DNA of 64,000 nt from DASPNH01 sp035626675 (GCA_035626675.1 DASPNH010000101.1:1-64000), one strand, 5' to 3'; counted from the first letter of the stretch, positions 34,090 to 43,291 are shown. Notes: generated by a model not told the origin, from the letters alone. Program-made: numbers and translations.

Positions 34090-35673
34090 ATGAAGCCAAG
34101 CACCCACGCCGACTGGCTTTTCCCGTTCCCGGCCCCCGGCAAGCCTCGCCGCGAGGGCGCCGACCGCCTCCCCGCCCGCACGGCGCACCGCTGGCCGTAT
34201 CGCCCGGTGGATCCGGGCGGCATCGAGGCGCGCGGCGTGGCCAGCCCGTTGCCCCTGCCTGACTTCAAGCGCGCAGTGCTTGGCTGGGCCGACGACGTCG
34301 GCGTCATCTCGATCGACGATCCGGCCATCGCGCACGAGGTCGACGAGGTCCGCTACGTCTATCCGCACGCACGCTCCCTGGTCTGCCTGATCGGCGAGGA
34401 GAACAAGGCCGCGATGCAGTCGCGCTATCTGCCCACGGCCAATCACGAACTCTACACCTGCGAGGAGCGCATCTTCGAGATGGGCCACCGCACCGTCGGC
34501 TACATTCGCACGCTCGGCGGCGAATCGCTGACGACCACGATCGGTTGGCCGCAGGAGGTCAGCCAGCGCTGGGCCGACAAGATCTGGCCGCTCAGCCACA
34601 AGCTGGTCGCGCAGGCCGCCGGCCTCGGCGTCATCGGCACCAGCCGCAACTTCCTGCACAAGCGCTTCGGCGCCTACTGCCTCATCGATACCGTCGTCAC
34701 CAACCTGGAGTTCGCTTCCTACGACGCGCCCGAGCCGTGGAACCCGTGCCTGTCGTGCAACCTGTGCATCGCCTCCTGTCCCACCGAGGCGATCAAGGAC
34801 GACGGCGATTTCGATTTCTTCGCCTGCTACAACCACACCTATCGTGACTCGATTCCCGGATTCCTCGATCTCGTGCACGACCTGGCGCGCAGCAATCGCA
34901 AGCGCTTCTGGAAGCGCTGGACCAACGCCGAGCTGGCGGCGCTGTGGCAGGCGATGGCGTTCAAGGTCGAGTATCGCTGCTTCAATTGCGTGGCCACGTG
35001 CCCGGCCGAGATCCATGCCGAGTTCCACGAAGACCGCACGGTGCGCCGCCAGTATCTGGACGAGACTCTGAAGCCGCTGACGCAGTGCCGCAGCCACGAC
35101 GAGGAGCAATTCGTCATCGACACGCCGAGCGCGCGCCGCAAGTACGGGATCGAGCCCGGAAGCTGGCGCACGCCCACGCACGCCGGCAGGCCCGTCTCGC
35201 AGACGGTTCGGCTGGTGCCGCTTCAGCGCGTCTGTTCGCTCGACGTCGATTCGATGATGCGCAACATGCCGCAGTTCTTCCGCAGTCAGGAAGCGCAAGG
35301 CATGGACTTCACGTGCCAGTTCGATTTTACCGAGCCCGGCGGCGGGGAGTGGGTGATGCGAGTCCAGGATGGGCGCTGCGCCGTCCGCGCGGGCAGGACC
35401 GAGGAAGCGGATCTCGTCATCGCGACCAGCGGAGAGGTCTTCCTGCAGATCCAGCAGGGTGTCCGGAGTGCGCCGTGGGCGCTGCTGACCGGTCGCCTGC
35501 GGCTGCGTGGCGCGCGCGCTCTGTTCCTGCAGTTTCCGCGCATCTTCGCGCTCGAAGCAGGCGAGTCCGTGTGGCATCGCGCGAGATGGAGGCTGGCGAG
35601 GTGGCGCAAGGGTTCTCGGCGCGGCGCTGCCACGGCCAGCGCCGTGCGCCGTGCCCGGGATGCCGCATCGTGA
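34090..35673 (+). CDS. 4Fe-4S double-cluster protein (QueG/dehalogenase-like) fused to an SCP2 sterol-carrier domain
   Basis: In this 527-residue protein the N-terminal part (about 60-240) resembles the cobalamin-type fold of QueG and reductive dehalogenases. Next comes a ferredoxin-like cluster site CLSCNLCIASCP and a second, shorter cysteine site CFNCVATCP. The C-terminal approximately 110 residues (FTCQFDFTEPGGGEWVMRVQ to the end) look like an SCP2 lipid-binding domain. A redox enzyme acting on a hydrophobic substrate is plausible; the substrate and cofactor are unknown. ATG 34090 was preferred to GTG 34066 because GAGAGG precedes it. No Tat signal is apparent. It overlaps the TetR gene by 4 bases. 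Confidence 0.82.
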   Translation: MKPSTHADWLFPFPAPGKPRREGADRLPARTAHRWPYRPVDPGGIEARGVASPLPLPDFKRAVLGWADDVGVISIDDPAIAHEVDEVRYVYPHARSLVCLIGEENKAAMQSRYLPTANHELYTCEERIFEMGHRTVGYIRTLGGESLTTTIGWPQEVSQRWADKIWPLSHKLVAQAAGLGVIGTSRNFLHKRFGAYCLIDTVVTNLEFASYDAPEPWNPCLSCNLCIASCPTEAIKDDGDFDFFACYNHTYRDSIPGFLDLVHDLARSNRKRFWKRWTNAELAALWQAMAFKVEYRCFNCVATCPAEIHAEFHEDRTVRRQYLDETLKPLTQCRSHDEEQFVIDTPSARRKYGIEPGSWRTPTHAGRPVSQTVRLVPLQRVCSLDVDSMMRNMPQFFRSQEAQGMDFTCQFDFTEPGGGEWVMRVQDGRCAVRAGRTEEADLVIATSGEVFLQIQQGVRSAPWALLTGRLRLRGARALFLQFPRIFALEAGESVWHRARWRLARWRKGSRRGAATASAVRRARDAAS

Positions 35674-36335
35674 GCAGGCCCGCACCGGCAGGCGGCATGC
35701 GCCAGCGACGCGCGCCGCGAAGCAATCCGCTGTCGTTCCAGAAGGACCCGCGCGGACGGCGCGAGCGCGTGCTGTCGGCGGCCGAGCAGCTCTTCGCCCG
35801 AAGCGGCTACGGCGGTGTCACCACGGCGCAGATCGCATCGGCTGCGGGCGTGGCCGAAGGCAACGTCTTCCACTACTTCGGCTCCAAGCAGAAGCTGCTG
35901 TGCGAAGTCGGTGCGAGATGGGGACGAGGTTTTGCCGCGGCGATGTTCGAAGGCGCCCGGCCGCGCGCGGGCCGCGACGTGATCGAGACGATGGTGCGGC
36001 GTGCATTCGCCTATGTGGAATCCAGCCATGCCGGCTTCGGCCTCTTCCTGCTCAGCAGCGATCCGGCGCTCGGACGCGAAGTCTACCTGGCCAACAGACG
36101 AGCCGTGACCTCGGCGGTCGAGAACGCCATCGTTCAGTGGTCGCACCTGCGTCTGGTCCGCGTCGGCAATCCGGGCATCGTCGCCAATCTGCTTTTCGGC
36201 CTTGTCGAAGCCGCCTTGCGCGCCTGCTTCGTCGAAGGCGACGGCGAGGGCCCGCCTGCGTCGCGACAGGCCGTCGCCGCCTACAGGGACGAGGTCGTCA
36301 CCGCGATCGTGCGAATTCTGGAGATCGATGCCTGA
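35670..36335 (+). CDS. TetR-family transcriptional regulator
   Basis: The 221-residue protein begins at GTG 35670, overlapping the preceding stop. The helix-turn-helix is TTAQIASAAGVAEGNVFHYF (about residues 50-69), followed by GSKQKLL as in TetR proteins. The helical ligand domain is unassigned. Translational coupling to the 4Fe-4S/SCP2 gene suggests it controls that gene or nearby lipid genes. It overlaps the Sel1 gene by 8 bases. Confidence 0.92.
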   Translation: MSRPAPAGGMRQRRAPRSNPLSFQKDPRGRRERVLSAAEQLFARSGYGGVTTAQIASAAGVAEGNVFHYFGSKQKLLCEVGARWGRGFAAAMFEGARPRAGRDVIETMVRRAFAYVESSHAGFGLFLLSSDPALGREVYLANRRAVTSAVENAIVQWSHLRLVRVGNPGIVANLLFGLVEAALRACFVEGDGEGPPASRQAVAAYRDEVVTAIVRILEIDA

Positions 36336-37197
36336 ACAGGAATTCCCTCCGCTCAGTGCCCTCGAGGCCGCGATGGAGGATCTGGCCTGCGGCCGCGAAG
36401 AGACTGCGGCAAACGCCATCGAATCCTTGGCACGGCAAGGCAACGTGCAGGCGCAGGCGATGCTCGGATATCTGCTCGAGCGAGGGCAGGGTCTTGCCAG
36501 GGACGAAGGCGTTGCACGGCAGTGGTACGAGCTGTCGGCAGCGGCGGGTGAGCCCAGCGCCAGCTACAACCTTGCGGTGATGCTGCTCGAAGGACGTGGA
36601 GGTGCGGCCGACTTCCGGCGTGCGGCCGAGCTCTGCCACGTGGCAGCCGAGGCCGGAGTGGTCGAAGCGCAGGTCCTGCTCGCGCGCCTTCTGTCGCTCG
36701 GCCGCGGCGTTCGGCCCGATGCCGCGGCGGCGCGGATGTGGCTCGAGCGCGCTGCGCAGAAGGGATCCGCCGAAGCCGAGCTCGGGCTGGGCATCCTGCA
36801 CGACAAAGGCTACGGCGTTCCCCGCGACGCCGCTGCAGCCGTCGAGCACTATCGGCGCGCCGCCGAGGGCGGCAGCGTAGCCGCGCAATTCAATCTGGCG
36901 CTGGCGTTGGAGCTCGGACGCGGCGTCGAGCGCGACGCAGAGCAGGCTCGGCGCTGGTATCACGAGGCTGCCGAGCGAGGGTTCCCCCAAGCTCAGCACA
37001 ACCTGGCGGTCATGCTGCTGGAAGCACCCGGCGCCGAGCGCGATTCGGAGCGCGCCTACGTCTATGCCTCGCTGGCTGCCAATGGCGGCATCGAGCACGC
37101 GACCAGGCTGCGCGATCGGATCGCACGCGAGCTTCGCCTGGGCGAGCTGGCGCGCGCGCGCGGGAGCCTCGAGCAGTGGAAGCCGCGCAGCAGCTGA
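36328..37197 (+). CDS. Sel1-like (SLR) repeat protein
   Basis: The 289 residues hold about six or seven 36-residue Sel1 repeats with the A-x-x-x-L-G-x-x-Y/L-x-x-G-x-G-V pattern, for example AMLGYLLERGQGLARDEGVA, AQVLLARLLSLGRGVRPDAA and AELGLGILHDKGYGVPRD. SLR proteins act as adaptors for protein complexes. No signal peptide is evident, so it is probably cytoplasmic. It is translationally coupled to the TetR gene. Confidence 0.9.
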   Translation: MPEQEFPPLSALEAAMEDLACGREETAANAIESLARQGNVQAQAMLGYLLERGQGLARDEGVARQWYELSAAAGEPSASYNLAVMLLEGRGGAADFRRAAELCHVAAEAGVVEAQVLLARLLSLGRGVRPDAAAARMWLERAAQKGSAEAELGLGILHDKGYGVPRDAAAAVEHYRRAAEGGSVAAQFNLALALELGRGVERDAEQARRWYHEAAERGFPQAQHNLAVMLLEAPGAERDSERAYVYASLAANGGIEHATRLRDRIARELRLGELARARGSLEQWKPRSS

Positions 37198-37275
37198 CTC
37201 CTTGGCCGGCGCCACCGGCCGATTCTGCACGTGCTGGTCCGGCCTCGGCTACTCGCCCAGCCCTGATGACTTCCG

Positions 37276-38115
37276 CTACTTGCCGAGCTTGAACATGCTG
37301 GTCCAGCCGCCGCTCTTCTCGCTTCCGCGCGTTTGCGCGTCGGTGTTGAGCGCCCAGTCGCCTGCCTCCATCACGCGCTTGAGCGTGTGCAGGTCGTCCT
37401 CGATCTGCTGTCCGGGCTCTTCGCCGAACAGTTTGGCGACGGCCGCGCCGACCAGTCCCGCAGGAGGATCGTACTTGAGATAGACGCGCACGCAGGTCGC
37501 TCCGGCCTGTGTGCTCGGCTCGAAGTGCACGCTGCCGGCATGGTCGACGTCGGAGCCGGGAAGCGAGCGCCATGCGATCATCTCGTTTTCCTTCTCGTTG
37601 TAGACCTCGGCCTGCCAGTGGAACGATGTTCCCGCAGGCCCGCTGGCGGTCCAGTGCGAGACGCCGTCGGGATCGACGTGCACTTCCTGCAGATGGTCCA
37701 TGAAGCGCGGCAGGTTCTCGAAGTTGCGCCAGAACCAGTAAAGCTCCTGCGGGCTGCGCTCGATCACGATGCTGCGCTCGACCTTGATGCCGAGCCGGTC
37801 GGGGACCGCCACGTTGTACGGGCGCGGGCCTGCATCGGCGGTCGAAATGCGGAGCTTCTCGTAGAGCTCGCAATGGCCGGTGGCGCCGCGTCGAACCAGA
37901 GCGCCTCCGAGCAGTCCCAGCGGCACGCCGTTGCGACGTCCCTTGCCGATCTGCGTCAGCCCATAGATGGCCAGCGCACCGCCGCCGACGATCGAAAGCA
38001 GCCTGTCGAGGCCGCCTACGTTGATGTCCTTGCTGCTGGGTTGGTGACTGGTGTGACTGGCGCGGTACTCGGAGAAATCCTCGTTGCGAAAATCGGGCTG
38101 CATCGCTTCTGCCAT
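37276..38115 (-). CDS. DUF2892-type membrane segment fused to an SRPBCC (START-like) domain
   Basis: The protein has 279 residues. An N-terminal region (DRLLSIVGGGALAIYGL, then GVPLGLLGGALVRRGATGHC) resembles the DUF2892 membrane motif. The C-terminal half is an SRPBCC lipid-binding fold (VERSIVIERSPQELYWFWRNFENLPRFMDHL; GTSFHWQAEVYNEKENEMIAWR) of the 'cyclase/dehydrase' type. It is probably membrane-anchored and binds a hydrophobic ligand. ATG 38115 follows GAAGAGGTC; the longer frame upstream is Arg-rich and was rejected. Confidence 0.88.
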   Translation of the reverse strand: MAEAMQPDFRNEDFSEYRASHTSHQPSSKDINVGGLDRLLSIVGGGALAIYGLTQIGKGRRNGVPLGLLGGALVRRGATGHCELYEKLRISTADAGPRPYNVAVPDRLGIKVERSIVIERSPQELYWFWRNFENLPRFMDHLQEVHVDPDGVSHWTASGPAGTSFHWQAEVYNEKENEMIAWRSLPGSDVDHAGSVHFEPSTQAGATCVRVYLKYDPPAGLVGAAVAKLFGEEPGQQIEDDLHTLKRVMEAGDWALNTDAQTRGSEKSGGWTSMFKLGK

Positions 38116-38311
38116 GACCTCTTCACTCCTTGCGGTAAACGTCTGCCGGAACAGCGTTGCTGGACCAGCGCGCCTCCGACCTCGACAGAGAACCCGTCCG
38201 GCGGTGGCTGCCACGAATCTTCGCATCGATCATGCACGCTTTGATCGGATTCAGCAGCGGTGTTCGTGGGCGTGTTGCGCCAACAGCGATCGGGAACGGA
38301 GCAGCGTAGGG

Positions 38312-39994
38312 TCAGGTCGGCTCGGGGGAGGGCTCGAGATCACCCGATCGGACCTGCTCGGCCGCGGTGCCGCCAAGCTCGGCCAAGCGCGCCGCGGCGA
38401 TCTTTCGCACGTCCTCGTCGGCGTCATTATGGGTTATCCAGTCGAGAAGCCCGGCGGAGGTCAGCCGGCGCGTAGCGGCGGCGCGAACCTTCGGCGAGCA
38501 GTCCCAGCGTGCACGGTTGGCGAGCAACTCTGCGTCGCCCACACGCCGGACCGCTTCGCGCCGAACACCCCAGTCCTCGTCGTTCTTGGCGCGGTTGGCC
38601 AGGATGCCCTCGTCATCGAGCTTGGCCACCGCGGTCTTGCGCACCTGCCACGCCTTGTCCCAGCGTGCGCGATGCCCGATCAGCGCCCGGTCGCTCGAGG
38701 AGGCGATCGCGGCGCGGCGCACTTCCCACGACTCGTCGCCGCGCGCGACTTCCGACAGCACCGGCTCTTCGCGAAGCCTGTGCAACGCCGCCTCGCGCAC
38801 CTGCCAAGCCGGGTCGCGGCGCGCCAGTGAGGCCAGCAGCCCCTGGTTGACCACCTTGCGCGCAGCCGCTGCGCGTACCTGCCAGTGGCGGTCTTCGAGC
38901 GCGAGAAGGTCGAGCATCTTGCGATCATCGAGGCGCCGGACCGCCTCGGCGCGCGAATCGCCGTGCTCGCCGTCCTTCAGGATGGCCAGCGCCAGATGGC
39001 GGCTGCGGATCCTGCGAATGGCGATGCGCCGGACGTGCGCGTCTTCGTCGTGCAGGGCGCGGTCGACCAGAACCGAGGGATCGTCGATTCGCGCAATGGC
39101 GCTGCGGCGCGCATCGGCGTGCGCAGAGGAAGTCGCGATGCGGGCGAGCAGCCCGGCGTCCTCGATGCGTTCGAGCGCCTGGCGGCGAAGCGTTGCGTCG
39201 CGATCTTCGGCCGCCACGTGCGCCAGCGCCTCGGGGTCGACCAGATTGGCGAGCGAGACGGCGCGCACTTCCTCCTCGATCGTGTCGCCGGTCAGACCCG
39301 CGAGCAGCGACTGCTCGTGAATGCGCTCGGCGGCTGCGCGCCGCACTTCGAGGTGGCGCGCGCGTGCAGCGACCTCGGCGAGCATGTCCTCGCCGGCGAT
39401 GCGCTTGACCGCCAGCCGGCATACGAGCGGACTGGCTTCGGACAATGCGATGGACAGGAGCAGGGCCGGGTCTTCGAGTTCCTTGACGGCGGCCTTGGCA
39501 ACGACGACGTCGCGCGCGCCCGTTGCCACCCGCACCAGCAGCTCGGTGTCGCGAAGTCGTGCAAGTGCGAGCTGGGCAACGTCGCGGTCACGCGCCTGCT
39601 CGGCGATCTCGGCCAGCAGCGACTGCGAGTGGATGCGTTTGACCGCCAGGCGCGCGATCTCCGACAGCGCGGCGCGCGCAGCGACGGTGGCCAGGAGCGG
39701 TTCGCCGCGGATGTGCGAGAGGGCGGTTCGTGCCGGCCCGGCCGATACGCTGCAGACTGCGGTTTCGGTCCAGGCCTCTTCGTCCGAGAGCGCAGGCTCG
39801 GGCAAGGCCTGCGTCGTCTCGGAGGCGGGCGCCTGCTCCAGGGCCGGTTCCGAAACGCTCGCCTCCATCGGGACCGCCGGGGAGGGCGTCCGCGAATTTT
39901 GCTCGGGCTGCGGCTCGACTCTGGCGCCGTCCTCGTTAGCCTGTCGAGATGTCTTCGCGCGCGGGCGGCGCCGCAGCCAGTCCATCAGTCCCAT
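38312..39994 (-). CDS. HEAT-like alpha-helical repeat protein
   Basis: The 560 residues begin with a basic start (MGLMDWLRRRPRAK) and a disordered Pro/Glu/Ser segment to about residue 75. Some 18 to 20 repeats of about 23-24 residues follow with the pattern D-x-x-V-R-x-x-A-x-x-R-[IL]-x-[DE]-x-x-L-L-x-x-[IV]-A, for example RDPAWQVREAALHRLREEP. The shortened unit resembles HEAT/PBS-type repeats. No signal peptide is seen. Such solenoids are usually protein-binding scaffolds; the partner is unknown. Repeats are diverged at DNA level, so this is not recent amplification. Confidence 0.85.
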   Translation of the reverse strand: MGLMDWLRRRPRAKTSRQANEDGARVEPQPEQNSRTPSPAVPMEASVSEPALEQAPASETTQALPEPALSDEEAWTETAVCSVSAGPARTALSHIRGEPLLATVAARAALSEIARLAVKRIHSQSLLAEIAEQARDRDVAQLALARLRDTELLVRVATGARDVVVAKAAVKELEDPALLLSIALSEASPLVCRLAVKRIAGEDMLAEVAARARHLEVRRAAAERIHEQSLLAGLTGDTIEEEVRAVSLANLVDPEALAHVAAEDRDATLRRQALERIEDAGLLARIATSSAHADARRSAIARIDDPSVLVDRALHDEDAHVRRIAIRRIRSRHLALAILKDGEHGDSRAEAVRRLDDRKMLDLLALEDRHWQVRAAAARKVVNQGLLASLARRDPAWQVREAALHRLREEPVLSEVARGDESWEVRRAAIASSSDRALIGHRARWDKAWQVRKTAVAKLDDEGILANRAKNDEDWGVRREAVRRVGDAELLANRARWDCSPKVRAAATRRLTSAGLLDWITHNDADEDVRKIAAARLAELGGTAAEQVRSGDLEPSPEPT

Positions 39995-40046
39995 GCGTGG
40001 GATTGTAGCGCCGCCGCGCCGCCATCAAAGGCAGAGAAGGGTGATC

Positions 40047-40706
40047 ATGAAATTTCCGCGGATTCTCGTATGCTGCACCTTGCTCGCGTGTTCGACCGCT
40101 GCGCTGGCCGCTACCAAGACCAGCCGCTGGGTCGCGCACCCCTCGCAGCCCTTCGAAATCCTTTCCACCGAAGTGACCGTCGCCGACTTCCAGGCGTGCG
40201 TCAAAGCGGGCAAGTGCGAGGCCGCCTCCGTCGACGCCCAATGCAACATCTCGGATGCCGCCAAGACCGATCATCCGGTCAACTGCATCAATCATGACGG
40301 CGCCAAGGACGTCTGCGAGCATCTGGGAGGACGCCTGTGCACCAGCAGCGAATGGCTGGCTGCATGCCGCGGCGCGGACAACCGCGCCTTCCCGTACGGT
40401 GCGGCATTCGATCCGGCCGCCTGTCAGGCAGGTTCGTACGAGAACGCAGCCGCCGGCGGCAAGAACACCGTTGCGGCCGGCAGCATGAAGGGCTGCCAGG
40501 GAGGCATGGAAAACCTCTTCGACATGAGCGGCAACGTCAGCGAATGGGTCGCCGACTGCAACGGCACCTATTGCAAGTTCCGCGGCGCGGCCTACGCCGG
40601 CAACGAGCCGGTGGAGTACTTCGCCGGCTGCGGCGACGTCTGCTCGGGCAACGAGAACACCCTGCAGTCCGGTACCGTCGGCGCCCGCTGCTGCCGCGAC
40701 AAGTAG
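40047..40706 (+). CDS. SUMF1/FGE-sulfatase-domain lipoprotein-like protein
   Basis: The 219-residue protein begins with a signal peptide with a possible lipobox (ILVCCTLLACS), so it may be lipid-anchored. The rest is a small formylglycine-generating-enzyme fold: FEILSTEVTVADFQACVKAG, GGRLCTSSEWLAACRG, NLFDMSGNVSEWVADC and a terminal GARCCRDK. Many cysteines suggest disulfides. It is shorter than true FGE, and catalytic activity cannot be claimed; secreted members often have other or unknown roles. Confidence 0.88.
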   Translation: MKFPRILVCCTLLACSTAALAATKTSRWVAHPSQPFEILSTEVTVADFQACVKAGKCEAASVDAQCNISDAAKTDHPVNCINHDGAKDVCEHLGGRLCTSSEWLAACRGADNRAFPYGAAFDPAACQAGSYENAAAGGKNTVAAGSMKGCQGGMENLFDMSGNVSEWVADCNGTYCKFRGAAYAGNEPVEYFAGCGDVCSGNENTLQSGTVGARCCRDK

Positions 40707-40848
40707 AGCGCGCGACAGCCCTCGCGCTGGCGTCCGGCCGTGACGGCCGCCGCGTCGGCTATTTTTCGTGGTGTGGCCGCGGAAATTCTTCCGTTTTGTA
40801 ACCGGTTCTAGTTTCGCGCATAACCTCGCCCACCAAGCGAGGTGACCC

Positions 40849-42024
40849 ATGCATTTCGACCTCAGCCCCGAGCATCGCGCGCTTCGTGACGAGCTGCGCC
40901 GCTACTTCGACGACCTGATGACGCCGGACCTGGTCCAGGAGGTGGCGCACAGCGAGGGCGGCGGCCCGCTGTTTCGCGAAGCGATGAAGAAGATGGGCCG
41001 CGACAAGTGGCTCGGCGTCGGCTGGCCCAAGGAGTACGGCGGGCGGGGGCTCGGGCACATCGAGCAGTTCCTGTTCGCCGATGAGGCCCAGCGGGCCTTC
41101 TTCCCGTTTCCCTTCCTGACCCTGAACACGGTCGGCCCCACGCTCCAGCAGTACGGCAGCGAGGAGCAGCGCAGGCAGTTCCTGCCTCGCATCCTTGCCG
41201 GAGAGTGCCTGTTTGCCGTCGGCTACTCCGAGCCCGACGCGGGCACGGACCTGGCCTCGCTCAAGACGCGCGCCGTTCGCGACGGCGACGACTGGGTCAT
41301 CAACGGGCAGAAGCTCTGGACCAGCCTGGCCGATTTCACCGATTACATATGGCTGGCGGCGCGCACCGATCCGGATGCTCCCAAGCACGCCGGCATTTCG
41401 ATGTTCATCGTGCCCACCGACAGCCCGGGCTTCGGCATCACTCCCATCCGCACCATCGGGAGCGTACGCACAAACGCGACCTTCTACGACAACGTGCGGG
41501 TGCCGGCTTCCGCGCTGGTCGGAGGCGAGGGCAACGGTTGGAGCCTGATCGTCAACCAGCTCAACCACGAGCGCGTCTCTCTGATGAGCGTCGGCATCAT
41601 CGGGCGCCTCTTCGAGGAGACGACGACGTGGGCGCGCGAGAAGCGTCTGGCCGACGGCAGCCGCGTCATCGACATTCCTTGGGTTCGGCATCATCTGGCC
41701 TGCGCCGAGGCCAAGCTCGAGATCCTGCGCCTTCTCAACTGGCGGCAGGCCTGGAACATGGAGAACGGCACCTTCAACTTTGCCGAGGCTTCCACGGTCA
41801 AGGTCTTCGGCAGCGAGTTCTACATCGAGGGCTACAACCTGATGCTGGAGGTGCTGGGTGCGGCAGGCATGATCCGGCGCGACTCGCCCGAAGCTTTGCT
41901 GGGCGGGCGCATCGAGCGCATGTACCGCTCGATGCTGATCCTTACCTTCGGCGGCGGAACCAACGAGATCCAGCGCGACATCATCGCCATGGCCGGCCTC
42001 GAGATGCCGCGCTCGCTGCGCTGA
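40849..42024 (+). CDS. acyl-CoA dehydrogenase, subunit-like paralogue 1
   Basis: The 391-residue flavoprotein has the ACAD three-domain layout with FAD-binding GYSEPDAGTDLASL and GQKLWTSLADF. The C-terminal signature reads LILTFGGGTNEIQRDI, where the usual Tyr-Glu-Gly-Thr catalytic-Glu position carries Gly, so any catalytic base must lie elsewhere. It pairs with a second, less complete ACAD 14 bases downstream. This is the pattern of heterotetrameric alpha2beta2 ACADs known from actinobacterial steroid degradation. Substrate unknown. Confidence 0.92.
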   Translation: MHFDLSPEHRALRDELRRYFDDLMTPDLVQEVAHSEGGGPLFREAMKKMGRDKWLGVGWPKEYGGRGLGHIEQFLFADEAQRAFFPFPFLTLNTVGPTLQQYGSEEQRRQFLPRILAGECLFAVGYSEPDAGTDLASLKTRAVRDGDDWVINGQKLWTSLADFTDYIWLAARTDPDAPKHAGISMFIVPTDSPGFGITPIRTIGSVRTNATFYDNVRVPASALVGGEGNGWSLIVNQLNHERVSLMSVGIIGRLFEETTTWAREKRLADGSRVIDIPWVRHHLACAEAKLEILRLLNWRQAWNMENGTFNFAEASTVKVFGSEFYIEGYNLMLEVLGAAGMIRRDSPEALLGGRIERMYRSMLILTFGGGTNEIQRDIIAMAGLEMPRSLR

Positions 42025-42038
42025 GGGAGGGACCGGAC

Positions 42039-43163
42039 ATGGACTTTGCCTACAGCGCCGAACAGGAAGACATCCGTACCGTTGCCGAGAAGATCTTCAC
42101 CGGTCTGTGCGTGCCCGAGCGCCTGCCCGATTTCGAGAAGCCGGCCGAGCGGTTCGACGAGAAGCTCTGGAGCGAGCTGGCCAAGGCCGGCCTGCTCGGC
42201 GTGGCATTGCCATCGGACTACGGCGGCATGGGTTTCGGGGTCGGGGAGCTTGCCGTGCTGCTCGAGCAGGCGGGCAGGCATGTGGCACCGGTGCCGTTGC
42301 TTCCCACGCTCATGCTCGGTGCGGCGCCGATCCAGCAGTTCGGCACCGAGGCTCAGCGCAAGCGCCTGCTCCCGCGCGTCATCACCGGCCAGACCACGCT
42401 GACGGCGGCCCTGGTGGAGGCCGACAGCCGCGACCCGCTGGCACCGACCACCCGCGCCGAAGTGCGCGGCGACGGCTTCGTCCTGGACGGCGTCAAGCTG
42501 TGCGTGCCGGCAGCGCGGCGCGCCGAACGCATCCTGGTTCCCGCGCGTCTCGGCAACGGCTCGATCATCGTCGCGATGGTCGCGCCCGATGCCGGTGGCG
42601 TCACGCTGGACGCGCAGGAGGTGACCACCGGCGACGTCTTCTACCGCGTCACTCTGGCAGGCGCGGTCGCGTCCGGCGAGGACGTGCTGGCCGGCCCCGA
42701 CGCCGGCGCGCAAGCGCTGAAGTGGATGGTCGAGCATGCCATCGCGGGCCTGTGCGCGATGGAGCTCGGCGTGGCGGAAAGAGCGCTGCGCATGACCGCC
42801 AAGTACACGGCCGAGCGCAAGCAGTTCGGCAAGGCGATCGCGACGTTTCAGGCGGTCGCGCAGCGCGCGGCCGATGCGTACATCGACGTCGAGGCGATCC
42901 GCCTTTCGACGTGGCAGGCGATCTGGCGCCTGTCGGCCGGACTTCCGGCCACGCGCGAGCTGGCCATCGCCAAGTTCTGGGCCAGCGAAGGCGGCCAACG
43001 CGCGTGCTACGCGGCCCAGCACCTGCACGGCGGCATCGGCGTGGACAAGGACTATCCGCTGCACCGCTACTATCTGCTGTCGAAGCAGATCGAGCTGACG
43101 CTCGGCGGCGCGCAGGAGAGCCTTGCCCGGCTTGGCGAGATTCTCGCCGACGGCCACGCATAG
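42039..43163 (+). CDS. acyl-CoA dehydrogenase, subunit-like paralogue 2
   Basis: The 374-residue ACAD-fold protein has RFDEKLWSELAKAGLLGVAL near the start and the helical C-terminal signature RKQFGKAIATFQAVAQRAAD with HLHGGIGVDKDYPLHRYY. Its end (SKQIELTLGGAQESLARLG) lacks the Glu-Gly-Thr-Asn-Glu motif, and the middle domain lacks a clear GxSEPxAGSD flavin motif, reading EADSRDPLAPTT. It probably works only with the preceding ACAD. GGGAGGGACC precedes the ATG at 42039. Confidence 0.9.
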   Translation: MDFAYSAEQEDIRTVAEKIFTGLCVPERLPDFEKPAERFDEKLWSELAKAGLLGVALPSDYGGMGFGVGELAVLLEQAGRHVAPVPLLPTLMLGAAPIQQFGTEAQRKRLLPRVITGQTTLTAALVEADSRDPLAPTTRAEVRGDGFVLDGVKLCVPAARRAERILVPARLGNGSIIVAMVAPDAGGVTLDAQEVTTGDVFYRVTLAGAVASGEDVLAGPDAGAQALKWMVEHAIAGLCAMELGVAERALRMTAKYTAERKQFGKAIATFQAVAQRAADAYIDVEAIRLSTWQAIWRLSAGLPATRELAIAKFWASEGGQRACYAAQHLHGGIGVDKDYPLHRYYLLSKQIELTLGGAQESLARLGEILADGHA

Positions 43164-43259
43164 GGGCGCCGGCGCGCACAGCGGGCATCTGCTTCGTTGC
43201 AGGCGCGGTCGCTCGCCTGCGCCTCGTATCTGGCTCACTCTGCGACCCGCGCTCGAATG

Positions 43260-43280
43260 TTAAGGGGACTGTCCCCTTAA
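43260..43280. repeat. 21-base palindrome, site 1
   Basis: Arms TTAAGGGGAC and GTCCCCTTAA flank a central T. The same palindrome with a central A lies at 50530-50550, so the two sites are reverse complements of each other. Here it sits 11 bases past the end of the reverse-strand moaA gene and between convergent genes. Confidence 0.93.
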
Positions 43281-43291
43281 AGACGCTGGGG

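Noticed and set aside
32647..35685. 1012-residue open frame on the minus strand
   Set aside because: It lies antisense to DUF1329 and the 4Fe-4S/SCP2 gene and is rich in Arg, Val and His with no motif; long antisense frames are expected opposite GC-rich genes.
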